Source: Histidinibacterium lentulum
GTDB lineage: Bacteria > Pseudomonadota > Alphaproteobacteria > Rhodobacterales > Rhodobacteraceae
Direction: 5' to 3'
Length of the DNA: 64,000 nucleotides
Assembly: GCF_003789055.1 (NCBI RefSeq)
Contig: NZ_ML119089.1
Location: 1-64,000 of the forward strand
In this document: in pieces, positions 53,117-60,719 of the stretch
Position numbering within the stretch: the stretch's first letter is position 1
Layout of the letters: each line of letters begins with the position of its first letter
The notes under the pieces: generated by a model
Databases searched by the model: none
What the model saw: only the letters and a program-made list of their open reading frames with translations
Told to the model about the DNA's origin: nothing
Translations under genes and position numbers: made by a program

Positions 53117-53380
53117 TCAGCTCCGGAGCGCCTCGATCAGCTCGTCCTTCGTCATGTCCGAGCGCCCCTCGATGCCGAGTTCCTGCGCCCGTCCGTAGAG
53201 CTCGTCCCTGGTCCAGTCCTCGTAGGCCGGCGTCTTGCCACCCTTCTTCGACGGCTCCAATTCCGGATTGGCCTGCGCGTTGGAGATCGCGGCGGCCTTG
53301 CCCTTGTCATATCCCTGCTCCCGCAGGTCCTCGTAGGCATCTGGCTTCTTGATCGCGGGTCCGTGGTTCTTGCCGGGCAT
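53117..53380 (-). CDS. Small Rho_N/SAP-like domain protein (DUF7218-type)
   Basis: 87 residues from the ATG of MPGKNHGPAIKKPDAYEDL. An N-terminal REQGYDKGKAAAISNAQANPE segment is followed by a Lys-rich linker and a C-terminal helix-turn-helix-like DWTRDELYGRAQELGIEGRS with DMTKDELIEALRS, like SAP or Rho N-terminal domains that bind nucleic acids. Proteins of this layout are common in alphaproteobacteria; the function is not known. Convergent with the Hint gene, 16 bases between stops. Confidence 0.8.
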   Translation of the reverse strand: MPGKNHGPAIKKPDAYEDLREQGYDKGKAAAISNAQANPELEPSKKGGKTPAYEDWTRDELYGRAQELGIEGRSDMTKDELIEALRS

Positions 53381-53792
53381 GTCTGGCCTCTTCCGTGCTG
53401 TCACGATGTCACGGAGGGGAAACGCCAGGACGCGCAGCCCGTTCCGGCATCGGCCCGGGACAGGCGCCGACGGACGGGCAACCCTTCAGGGCACCTTCGC
53501 CTCCTCCGCACCCGGCAGGAGTGCCCCACCCGGCGGGCGGCGGTTCGCGACGCGCAACCGCCGGTCCATGGCCCCCGTGAGCGCGCGATGCACCGCGGCA
53601 ATGATCGCATCGTCACGGGCCATGAGCCGTTTCAGCGCCTGCGCGTCCTCTCCGGACGGCCCGCACCGCGCGCGCCGCCTGCCCCAGGACGTCGCTCCGG
53701 CCCCTCTGTGTCATGGCGCCGGTACCCCGTCCCGGTTCCGCTGCCCTCGCCGCCGGCCCCGGAGCCCGGAACCGGCGGCTGTCAGGCGCGGG
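53381..53792. other. Intergenic stretch, possible decayed or very small gene on the minus strand
   Basis: About 410 bases. On the minus strand 53623-53486 there is a 45-codon frame with a protein-like composition (MARDDAIIAAVHRALTGAMD at its start), and the open frame continues upstream without a start codon. It may be the tail of a degraded gene. Nothing else was recognised. Confidence 0.3.
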
Positions 53793-54377
53793 TCAGCGCT
53801 CGCCGACCACCTGGATGTCGAACGGAATATTCCGCCCGGGTCCGGTGAACCGGCCGTCGCCACGGGCCCCCACCAGGGTGCCCTGCCGGTGGAACGCGCC
53901 GTCCATGTCGCCCGAGACGGCCAGCCGCCCCTGCCCGTCCGTGATCGACCCGCCGAGATCGACCTCGAACGCCGCGAAATTGGTGCCCGCGTTGCGGTTG
54001 ATCACCCCGTTCGAGATCGTGATCCGTCCGGGAATGGTCGAATTCGCCGTCCGCAGGTTGTCGATGTCGCCGCTGACGCGGTTGGTGCGGAAGTTCACGT
54101 CCATGTCCATCTGGCCCAGGATCGTGCCGCCCGGATTGGGGTCGATATCCGCGAAGCCCCGGTACACCGCCGCGCCGCTGGTCGGCAGCGTCGCAGGCGA
54201 GGTGATCGTGCTGTTGGCGAAGGCCGAGGCGAGGATATCGCCTTGCCGGTTCATCTCGGAGAATGTCAGCGGCACCGGCTCGACGATCCCCCCGCCGCCT
54301 CCGCCGCCCATGCAGCCTGCAAGCGCGAGCAGGGACACCGCCCCCAGCGCCTTTACCGTCATCGTTTTCCGCACCAT
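53793..54377 (-). CDS. Lipoprotein with transferrin-binding-like beta domain
   Basis: 194 residues; AAGGAG lies 6 bases before the ATG. Signal peptide with lipobox LALAGC at about residues 17-22, then a Gly-rich spacer (seven consecutive Gly). The rest is beta-rich with VNFRTNRVSGDIDNL, TISNGVINRNAGTNF and LAVSGDMDGAFHRQG, resembling the small barrel domain of transferrin-binding-protein-like lipoproteins of Rhodobacterales. Lipid-anchored in the outer or inner membrane. Function unknown. Confidence 0.75.
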   Translation of the reverse strand: MVRKTMTVKALGAVSLLALAGCMGGGGGGGIVEPVPLTFSEMNRQGDILASAFANSTITSPATLPTSGAAVYRGFADIDPNPGGTILGQMDMDVNFRTNRVSGDIDNLRTANSTIPGRITISNGVINRNAGTNFAAFEVDLGGSITDGQGRLAVSGDMDGAFHRQGTLVGARGDGRFTGPGRNIPFDIQVVGER

Positions 54378-54534
54378 CCGATACTCCTTGGCAGTCAGCG
54401 CCGGTGACCGGCGCCCCCCCTGACGATACACGACGCCGGGGTAACGGAAAGCGCGTTTTCGGGGGGACCGCTCCGGAACGTCGCGGCCAAGCGCCCCGAT
54501 TGCCCTCCCACCCGCCACAGGCTAAGCCGCGCCC

Positions 54535-56130
54535 ATGTCGAACCGCCCAGAACTCCCCCCCGAGATCGCCCGTCGCCGGACCTTCGCGATCATCAGCCAT
54601 CCCGACGCCGGCAAGACCACGCTGACGGAGAAGTTCCTGCTGTTCGGCGGGGCGATCCAGCTTGCCGGGCAGGTCCGCGCCAAGGGCGAGGCCCGGCGCA
54701 CGCGCTCGGACTTCATGCAGATGGAAAAGGACCGCGGCATCTCGGTCTCGGCCTCCGCCATGTCCTTCGACTACCGCACCTTCCGCTTCAACCTGGTGGA
54801 CACACCCGGCCATTCGGATTTCTCCGAGGACACTTACCGCACGCTGACCGCCGTGGATGCGGCCGTCATGGTGATCGACGGCGCAAAGGGCGTCGAAAGC
54901 CAGACGCGCAAGCTCTTCGAGGTCTGCCGCCTGCGCGACCTGCCGATCCTGACCTTCTGCAACAAGATGGACCGCGAGAGCCGTGAGGTCTTCGACATCA
55001 TCGACGAGATCCAGGAAAATCTCGCCATCGACGTGACACCCGCCTCCTGGCCCATCGGCATGGGGTCCGATTTCATCGGCTGCTACGACCTCCTGCGGGA
55101 CCGGCTGGAGCTGATGGACCGCGCCGACCGCAACCGCGTGGGCCAGAGCATCGAGATCGACGGCCTCGACGATCCGAAACTGGCGGACCATATCCCCGCT
55201 CATCTTCTCGAAAAGCTGCGCGAGGAGGTGGAGATGGCGCGTGGCCTCCTGCCGCCCCTCGACAGCCAGGCCGTGGCAGACGGAACCATGACCCCGATCT
55301 GGTTCGGCTCCGCAATCAACTCGTTCGGGGTCAAGGAGCTCATGGAGGGCATCGGCGCCTACGGCCCCGAACCCCAGCCGACCCGCGCCGAGCCGCGCCA
55401 GATCGCCCCGGAGGAGCCGCAGGTCGCCGGCTTCGTCTTCAAGGTGCAGGCCAACATGGACCCCAAGCACCGCGACCGCGTGGCCTTCGTCCGCCTCGCT
55501 TCCGGCCATTTCGAGCGCGGCATGAAGCTGACCCATGTGCGCACGAAGAAACCCATGACGATCTCCGCGCCCGTACTCTTTCTCGCCTCCGACCGGGAAC
55601 TCGCCGAAGAGGCATGGGCCGGCGACATCATCGGCATTCCGAACCACGGCCAGCTCCGGATCGGCGACACCCTGACCGAGGGCGAGGCGCTGCGTGTGAC
55701 GGGGATCCCCTCCTTCGCGCCGGAACTGCTCCAGACCGCCCGCGCGGGCGATCCGATGAAGGCCAAACATCTGGAAAAGGCGCTCTTCCAGTTCGCCGAG
55801 GAAGGCGCCGCCAAGGTGTTCAAGCCCGCCTTCGGCTCGGGCTACATCGTCGGCGTCGTGGGCGCGCTGCAATTCGAGGTCCTGGCCAGCCGGATCGAGC
55901 TCGAATACGGCCTGCCCGTCCGCTTCGAGGGCTCGCAGTTCACGTCCGCCCGCTGGGTGGCGGGGCCGAAGGACAAGGTCGAGAGGTTCGTGCAGGCCAA
56001 CAAGGCCCATATCGCCCATGACCACGACGGCGACGTGGTCTATCTCACCCGCCTGCAGTGGGACATCGACCGGATCGAGCGCGACCATCCGGACCTCACC
56101 CTCTCGGCCACCAAGGAAATGATGGTGTGA
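54535..56130 (+). CDS. prfC: Peptide chain release factor 3
   Basis: 531 residues, normal for RF3. GTPase motifs: G1 SHPDAGKTTLTEK, G2 region with DRGISVSASAMSF, G3 DTPGHSDF, G4 NKMD. Domains II and III follow and the end is LSATKEMMV. RF3 removes RF1 and RF2 from the ribosome after termination. The stop overlaps by one base the GTG proposed for the foreign gene that follows; prfC itself is complete to its usual C-terminus. Confidence 0.95.
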   Translation: MSNRPELPPEIARRRTFAIISHPDAGKTTLTEKFLLFGGAIQLAGQVRAKGEARRTRSDFMQMEKDRGISVSASAMSFDYRTFRFNLVDTPGHSDFSEDTYRTLTAVDAAVMVIDGAKGVESQTRKLFEVCRLRDLPILTFCNKMDRESREVFDIIDEIQENLAIDVTPASWPIGMGSDFIGCYDLLRDRLELMDRADRNRVGQSIEIDGLDDPKLADHIPAHLLEKLREEVEMARGLLPPLDSQAVADGTMTPIWFGSAINSFGVKELMEGIGAYGPEPQPTRAEPRQIAPEEPQVAGFVFKVQANMDPKHRDRVAFVRLASGHFERGMKLTHVRTKKPMTISAPVLFLASDRELAEEAWAGDIIGIPNHGQLRIGDTLTEGEALRVTGIPSFAPELLQTARAGDPMKAKHLEKALFQFAEEGAAKVFKPAFGSGYIVGVVGALQFEVLASRIELEYGLPVRFEGSQFTSARWVAGPKDKVERFVQANKAHIAHDHDGDVVYLTRLQWDIDRIERDHPDLTLSATKEMMV

Positions 56131-56819
56131 GCCTGCCTACCCGACTTCAAGGAGACACTTGGAGTTCTTTCAAGCAGGCACTTTTGAGTATGGATGTGCA
56201 GGTCCAGTCTCGGAACGAAGGTCGGACCAACGAGCAAACAGAGTGGTGGATCGTCCGACGAGTGCTCGGGCGACTTAATCCCCCTGGAGGCTTCACAGAT
56301 TCTGTAACTCTTATTCACGGTGACCGCCCCGACTTTACGCTTGAAATTTTCAACAGAATTGTGGGAATTGAGATTTCTGAAATATGCAGTCAGAACTTAG
56401 GAAAGGCAATGGCGCTCTCTGAGCGGCTTGGGCTGCCATACGACCCTCAGCCCTTCATGGAACAAGGTGAGCCTCTGAGTCAAAAGCAGGTCAAGAGTCT
56501 TATGGACGGCGATTACAGAGGTGGATTTCGCGGATTTGAGGCAGAAAGACTATTGATGCGAGAAATAAAGCTTGCCCACAGAAAGAAATGTGAGAAGGTC
56601 AAAAATCATAGAAGATCAGACGAGGAATGGCTCTTCCTTTATGATAACTTCTCCATTCCCGGAACAAGATTTGAAGAGATCAACAAAGATCTTGATGCCG
56701 AATTCAAGAATTCTGATTTTTGCGCGGTTGGAATCATCAGTGGGGATATGTTCTTCCACTGGGAGCCACGAGGGCCAATCTGGCGACGGCTTATCGAATG
56801 CAATTTTCCTCCGGGATAG
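56127..56819 (+). CDS. Low-GC foreign gene, PD-(D/E)XK-like hypothetical protein
   Basis: 230 residues from a GTG that overlaps the prfC stop and has AAGGA upstream; a later ATG (residue 22) is the alternative. Base composition drops sharply at the start of the gene and recovers at about 56825; AT-rich codons such as AAA, ATT and GAA, rare elsewhere, are common. The core reads RPDFTLEIF then VGIEISEI (PDF at about 68-70, Glu at about 82), the spacing of the metal-binding Asp and Glu in PD-(D/E)XK nuclease folds, with Ser where Lys is usual. No family name is recognised. Likely recently acquired; a nuclease or defence role is inference. Confidence 0.65.
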   Translation: MSLPTRLQGDTWSSFKQALLSMDVQVQSRNEGRTNEQTEWWIVRRVLGRLNPPGGFTDSVTLIHGDRPDFTLEIFNRIVGIEISEICSQNLGKAMALSERLGLPYDPQPFMEQGEPLSQKQVKSLMDGDYRGGFRGFEAERLLMREIKLAHRKKCEKVKNHRRSDEEWLFLYDNFSIPGTRFEEINKDLDAEFKNSDFCAVGIISGDMFFHWEPRGPIWRRLIECNFPPG

Positions 56820-57268
56820 CGATCCCTAGGAGTGTGGTCGCGGGGGCGCTCGGCGCGCCAGAGGACAGCCTGCCCCCGGGCGATCTGCCGCTCTCGCGCT
56901 TCGCCGCGCGCTATCTGGCCAGCCTCGCAGCCCCGGAGGCGGAGGACCCGCCCGAGGCCTGGACACAGCACCTCATCCTCGGCCTTGTCCGCGCCCATCC
57001 CCACCTCGCGCTCGCCGCCATCCGCGCCGCGCTCGACCTCGCCCCGGATGCAGACACACTCGCCATGATCGCCGCCGGTCCCCTCGAGGACCTGCTCACG
57101 GATCACGGCGCCACGCTGATCGGCGACATCGAGAGGGCCGCCCCGTCCTGCCCCCGCCTGCGCGACGCCTTGACCGCCGTCCCGGGCCACGACCTAAAGC
57201 CGCTGCTCCGCGCCCGCCTCGAGGCCGCCAGCGTTGTCGAGACGGGCGAGGACGACCCGCCGCGCTGA
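56798..57268 (+). CDS. DUF6869 domain-containing protein, possibly 5'-truncated
   Basis: 156 residues if read from the ATG at 56798, which lies inside the foreign gene; the host-like sequence begins only at about 56828 (VVAGALGAPEDSLPPG), and the GTG at 56834 has poor spacing from AGGAG. The conserved part FAARYLASLA, PEAWTQHLILGLVRAHP, LAAIRAALDLAPDADTL and GPLEDLLTDHG is DUF6869, frequent in Rhodobacterales and of unknown function. Its original start may have been lost when the foreign gene was inserted after prfC. Confidence 0.65.
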   Translation: MQFSSGIAIPRSVVAGALGAPEDSLPPGDLPLSRFAARYLASLAAPEAEDPPEAWTQHLILGLVRAHPHLALAAIRAALDLAPDADTLAMIAAGPLEDLLTDHGATLIGDIERAAPSCPRLRDALTAVPGHDLKPLLRARLEAASVVETGEDDPPR

Positions 57269-57273
57269 GCTCG

Positions 57274-58314
57274 TCAATCCGGCAGCCGGATCGCCGCCGC
57301 GTCGATCAGCTCCTGCATCTTCGCGCGCTTGCCCTCCGCGTCCCGCGTCTCCGCCCGCCGGAGCTTGCGCGCCAGCCGCCGCCGGTAGAGCGCCTGCCGC
57401 ACCTCCTCGGCAAACCGCCAGCGGTACTTCGGATTGGCAAAGCGCCAGTCCTCCGACCGCATCGCGGGCTTCGGCCGCACCTCGGGAAACCGCTCGTCCA
57501 GAAAGCCGCGATACTCCCCGGCGAAGGAGGCGATGTAGGGATGGTCCTGGAGGTTCCACGGCTTGCCGGGTCCCGCGAAATGCAGGACCGCCGGGTCGAA
57601 CTCCGCCACCCAGCGCCCGTTCAGCCATTCCCGCGAACACCAGTTCATCCGCGGATCGAGCGGCAGGATATCGTCCGCGAAGGCAAGGTTCATCGCCCCC
57701 TGGTCCTGGTCCCGGTGCACCGGCAGGAACCGCACGTTCTCCCGAGCCGCCGCGGCAAAACGCCGGGGGCCGTCCATGGCGAGGAACGCCTCGGGCTGAA
57801 ACAGCAGGACGCCCGCATTGTAATACTGCCCCTCCCTGCCCCCCAGATCGCGGATCTTGGCATCCACCCGCGCCTCCCGTCCCGCGCTGTAGGTCACCAG
57901 CCGCTGGAAATCGCTCACCGCCGCCAGCGGCACCTCCCGGTCGATCCCGCCGAAGAGCGCCCCGATCCCCGGTCGCCGCAGATAGGTGTCCGTGTCGAGG
58001 TAAAGCACCGTCCGGTAGCGCCCCGCGAGCGTCGCAGGCAGCGTCCAGCGGTAATAGGTTCCGAAGCTGATCCAGTCCTTGACCATCGGCACCTCGGGCA
58101 GCGCCGCAAGGTCGATCGTCACGAAACGGGCCGGCCCCCGCCGCAGCCAGTCCGGCACGGCCGAGATGTCGGGCATCGCGATCACCACGTCGAACGCATC
58201 GGGCTCCAGCGCGAGGAGGCGCCGCGCGGCGAAGGCGGCGAAGGGCAGATGCCCCATGTCGCAGGCCAGGACGACGGCATCGCCATGCCGCGGCTCTCCG
58301 GTCATGTCCTTCAT
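57274..58314 (-). CDS. Family 8-like glycosyltransferase
   Basis: 346 residues. GT-A fold with VVLACDMGHLPFAAFAARRLL at the N-terminus, the nucleotide-sugar/metal DxD motif in YLDTDTYLRRPG, NAGVLLFQPEAFLA, HRDQDQGAMNLAF and LHFAGPGKPWN, which are GT8 hallmarks (LpsA/glycogenin type, retaining). A basic C-terminal tail (RRRLARKLRRAETRD) could contact the membrane. Likely acts on lipopolysaccharide or another surface glycan. Convergent with the DUF6869 gene, 5 bases apart. Confidence 0.85.
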   Translation of the reverse strand: MKDMTGEPRHGDAVVLACDMGHLPFAAFAARRLLALEPDAFDVVIAMPDISAVPDWLRRGPARFVTIDLAALPEVPMVKDWISFGTYYRWTLPATLAGRYRTVLYLDTDTYLRRPGIGALFGGIDREVPLAAVSDFQRLVTYSAGREARVDAKIRDLGGREGQYYNAGVLLFQPEAFLAMDGPRRFAAAARENVRFLPVHRDQDQGAMNLAFADDILPLDPRMNWCSREWLNGRWVAEFDPAVLHFAGPGKPWNLQDHPYIASFAGEYRGFLDERFPEVRPKPAMRSEDWRFANPKYRWRFAEEVRQALYRRRLARKLRRAETRDAEGKRAKMQELIDAAAIRLPD

Positions 58315-58643
58315 CGCAAAGCCCCCTGCTCAAGCCCCGCCCGATGCCGACCCGGCCCCCGGCCCCTCGGGAGGGCGCCCCCTGTCCGATGCGGCGCGAG
58401 ACATGCCATGTCCGTCGCCTAGTCCCGCCCCGCCCCCATGTCCAGAACCGGCCTCCTCGGCCCGGATGCGGGCCCCGCTGTCCCCAGCGCGCCGCGCTCC
58501 CCCGCCCTCCGCCACGGCTTTCTTGACGCGGCATCCCGTCCGGCGTATGGCGGCCCCGGAACACGGCCCCGGGCAATCCGGCCGGGGGCAGGCCGCGCGG
58601 CGCTGCGGCCAACCATGCCGCAAGCGAACCGTGAAAGGCCCGC
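58315..58643. other. Intergenic region between the GT8 gene and the DEAD-box helicase gene
   Basis: About 330 bases separating divergent genes, so it should hold both promoters. It is GC-rich with no recognisable -35/-10 pair, repeat or small gene. Helicase genes of this type often have long leaders involved in cold regulation, but no structure could be identified here. Confidence 0.4.
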
Positions 58644-60053
58644 ATGACCAAATTCTCCGATCTGAACCTGAACCCCAAGGTCCTCAAGGCCGTCGAGGAG
58701 GCAGGATACGAAATCCCGACGCCGATCCAGGCCGGCGCCATCCCCCACGCCCTCGAGGGCCGCGACGTGCTCGGCATCGCCCAGACGGGCACCGGCAAGA
58801 CGGCGAGCTTCACGCTGCCGATGATCACCCTCCTGCACCGCGGCCGCGCCCGCGCCCGGATGCCACGCAGCCTCGTGCTCTGCCCGACCCGCGAACTCGC
58901 CGCGCAGGTGGCCGAGAATTTCGATATCTACGCCAAGTATACCAAGCTCACGAAGGCCCTCCTGATCGGCGGCGTCAGCTTCAAGGAGCAGGACGCGCTG
59001 ATCGACAAGGGCGTCGACGTGCTGATCGCCACCCCAGGCCGCCTTCTCGACCATTTCGAGCGCGGCAAGCTCCTGCTGACCGGCGTTCAGATCATGGTGG
59101 TCGACGAGGCCGACCGGATGCTCGACATGGGCTTCATCCCGGATATCGAGCGGATCTTCGGCCTCGTGCCCTTCACCCGCCAGACCATGTTCTACTCGGC
59201 CACCATGGCGCCCGAGATCGAGCGGATCACCAACACCTTCCTCTCCGGCCCGGCCCGGATCGAGGTCGCCCGCCAGGCCAGCGCCTCCGAGACGATCGAC
59301 CAGGGCATGGTCTATTTCAAGGCCTCCCGCCGGGACCGCGAAGCCTCGGAAAAGCGCGCGGTCCTGCGCGCCCTGATCGAGAGCGAGGGGGCGGAATGCC
59401 GCAACGGCATCATCTTCTGCAACCGCAAGGTCGACGTGGATATCGTCGCCAAGTCGATGAAGAAGAACGGCTATGACGCCGCGCCGATCCACGGCGACCT
59501 CGACCAGTCCCAGCGGATGCGCACCCTCGACGGCTTCCGGGACGGGACGCTGCGGTTCCTCGTGGCCTCCGATGTCGCCGCCCGCGGTCTCGACATCCCG
59601 AACGTCAGCCACGTCTTCAACTACGACGTGCCATCCCACGCCGAGGACTACGTTCACCGCATCGGCCGGACCGGCCGCGCGGGCCGGCTGGGCCGGGCGC
59701 GCACCATCGCGACGCCCCGGGACGACAAGTACATCGACGCGATCGAGAAGCTGATCGAGACCACGATCCCCCGCATCGCGAACCCCCTCGGCGAGATGAC
59801 CGAGACCGCCGCCCCGCCCCCCGCGGAGGAGACGCGCGCCGAGAAACCCGCCCGCTCCGAACCCGCGCGCGAGGAAAGCTCGAGCCGCCGCTCCTCCTCC
59901 CGCAGCGGGTCCTCCTCCCGCGGCGGCTCTTCCCGCTCCCGCGGACAGGGCGGCGGACGGCGCGAGGAGTCCCGCGATGAGGCCGTCGTGGGCATGGGCG
60001 AGGACGTCCCCAGCTTCATCGCGCAGAGCTTCGAGGAACGCCTCGTCAGCTGA
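58644..60053 (+). CDS. DEAD-box ATP-dependent RNA helicase (RhlE-like)
   Basis: 469 residues. Q motif MTKFSDLNLNPKVLKAVEEA region with PTPIQ, Walker A AQTGTGKTASF, PTRELAAQ, DEADRML, SATM, then helicase C motifs ARGLDIP and HRIGRTGRAGR. The last 75 residues are a low-complexity Ser/Arg/Gly tail (SSRRSSSRSGSSSRGG), an RNA-binding extension typical of RhlE-type helicases. It remodels RNA duplexes in ribosome assembly or RNA decay, often at low temperature. rnj nearby is also an RNA-decay gene but lies on the opposite strand. Confidence 0.92.
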   Translation: MTKFSDLNLNPKVLKAVEEAGYEIPTPIQAGAIPHALEGRDVLGIAQTGTGKTASFTLPMITLLHRGRARARMPRSLVLCPTRELAAQVAENFDIYAKYTKLTKALLIGGVSFKEQDALIDKGVDVLIATPGRLLDHFERGKLLLTGVQIMVVDEADRMLDMGFIPDIERIFGLVPFTRQTMFYSATMAPEIERITNTFLSGPARIEVARQASASETIDQGMVYFKASRRDREASEKRAVLRALIESEGAECRNGIIFCNRKVDVDIVAKSMKKNGYDAAPIHGDLDQSQRMRTLDGFRDGTLRFLVASDVAARGLDIPNVSHVFNYDVPSHAEDYVHRIGRTGRAGRLGRARTIATPRDDKYIDAIEKLIETTIPRIANPLGEMTETAAPPPAEETRAEKPARSEPAREESSSRRSSSRSGSSSRGGSSRSRGQGGGRREESRDEAVVGMGEDVPSFIAQSFEERLVS

Positions 60054-60136
60054 CCGCTGCCTCTTTCGGCAAAGCTAAGGGTTTGTTCACCCCGCCCTGC
60101 TAGGTCGGTCCCATGGCACGATTTGGGATGTGAGCC

Positions 60137-60553
60137 GTGGTGGACATGGCCAGAGGATACGATGCGGGCAACCCGCCCGCCGGGACCGGCACGCCCGACC
60201 CCGTACGCCGCCTCCATGTCCGCGCTCCGCTCGACGCCCTCGGCGAACTGACCCGCGACCACGACCTTCTGATCGCCGTGGTGACCGACCTCTCCGCCGG
60301 CGGCGCGCGCCTGCGCCTTCACGATGCCGCCTCCAGCCGCTTCTTCGGCGAGGGCTGGACGATATCCAGCCCCATCTTCGGCCGCCTCCCCGTCGATATC
60401 CGCTGGCGCCGCCTGGACGAGGCCGGGGTCTCCTTCCCGATCCCCCGCGACCGGCGGATCGCCCTCGACCGACTCGTGCGCGCGCTTCTGCGTCACGGCG
60501 CGGGCCTCTCCGCCGACGGCGCGCCGCTCCGCTATTTCGCCTCCGGGCGCTGA
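60137..60553 (+). CDS. PilZ-domain protein (predicted c-di-GMP receptor)
   Basis: 138 residues from GTG 60137; an ATG three codons later is equally possible. The two c-di-GMP-binding motifs are present: RLHVR (RxxxR) near residue 26 and DLSAGG (DxSxxG) near residue 52. The rest, including RLPVDIRWRRLDEAGVSF, fits the short beta-barrel. A single-domain PilZ protein would bind c-di-GMP and act through a partner, for example on motility or polysaccharide synthesis. It follows the helicase gene by 84 bases. Confidence 0.72.
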   Translation: MVDMARGYDAGNPPAGTGTPDPVRRLHVRAPLDALGELTRDHDLLIAVVTDLSAGGARLRLHDAASSRFFGEGWTISSPIFGRLPVDIRWRRLDEAGVSFPIPRDRRIALDRLVRALLRHGAGLSADGAPLRYFASGR

Positions 60554-60616
60554 CGGCAGCCGCGGGGCCGTACAGCCACCCCCCGCCGAGAACCGCCATG
60601 TCTGGGGGGCCGCTCG

Positions 60617-60652
60617 CCCCCGCATGTTCTGGCCTGAACCATCCTGGGGGTG
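60617..60652 (+). repeat. Weak copy G of the dispersed repeat
   Basis: GTTCTGGCCTGAACCATCCT with flanking GGGGG/CCCCC blocks (60604-60621) resembles the repeat head but has several differences and no clean second hairpin. Located between the PilZ gene and rnj. Confidence 0.35.
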
Positions 60653-60719
60653 AACGGCGAAAACCGATGGCTTTCGCGGGAAGGGGCAAAGCCTTCTCGA
60701 CGTCGCCGGACCCGCCGCG

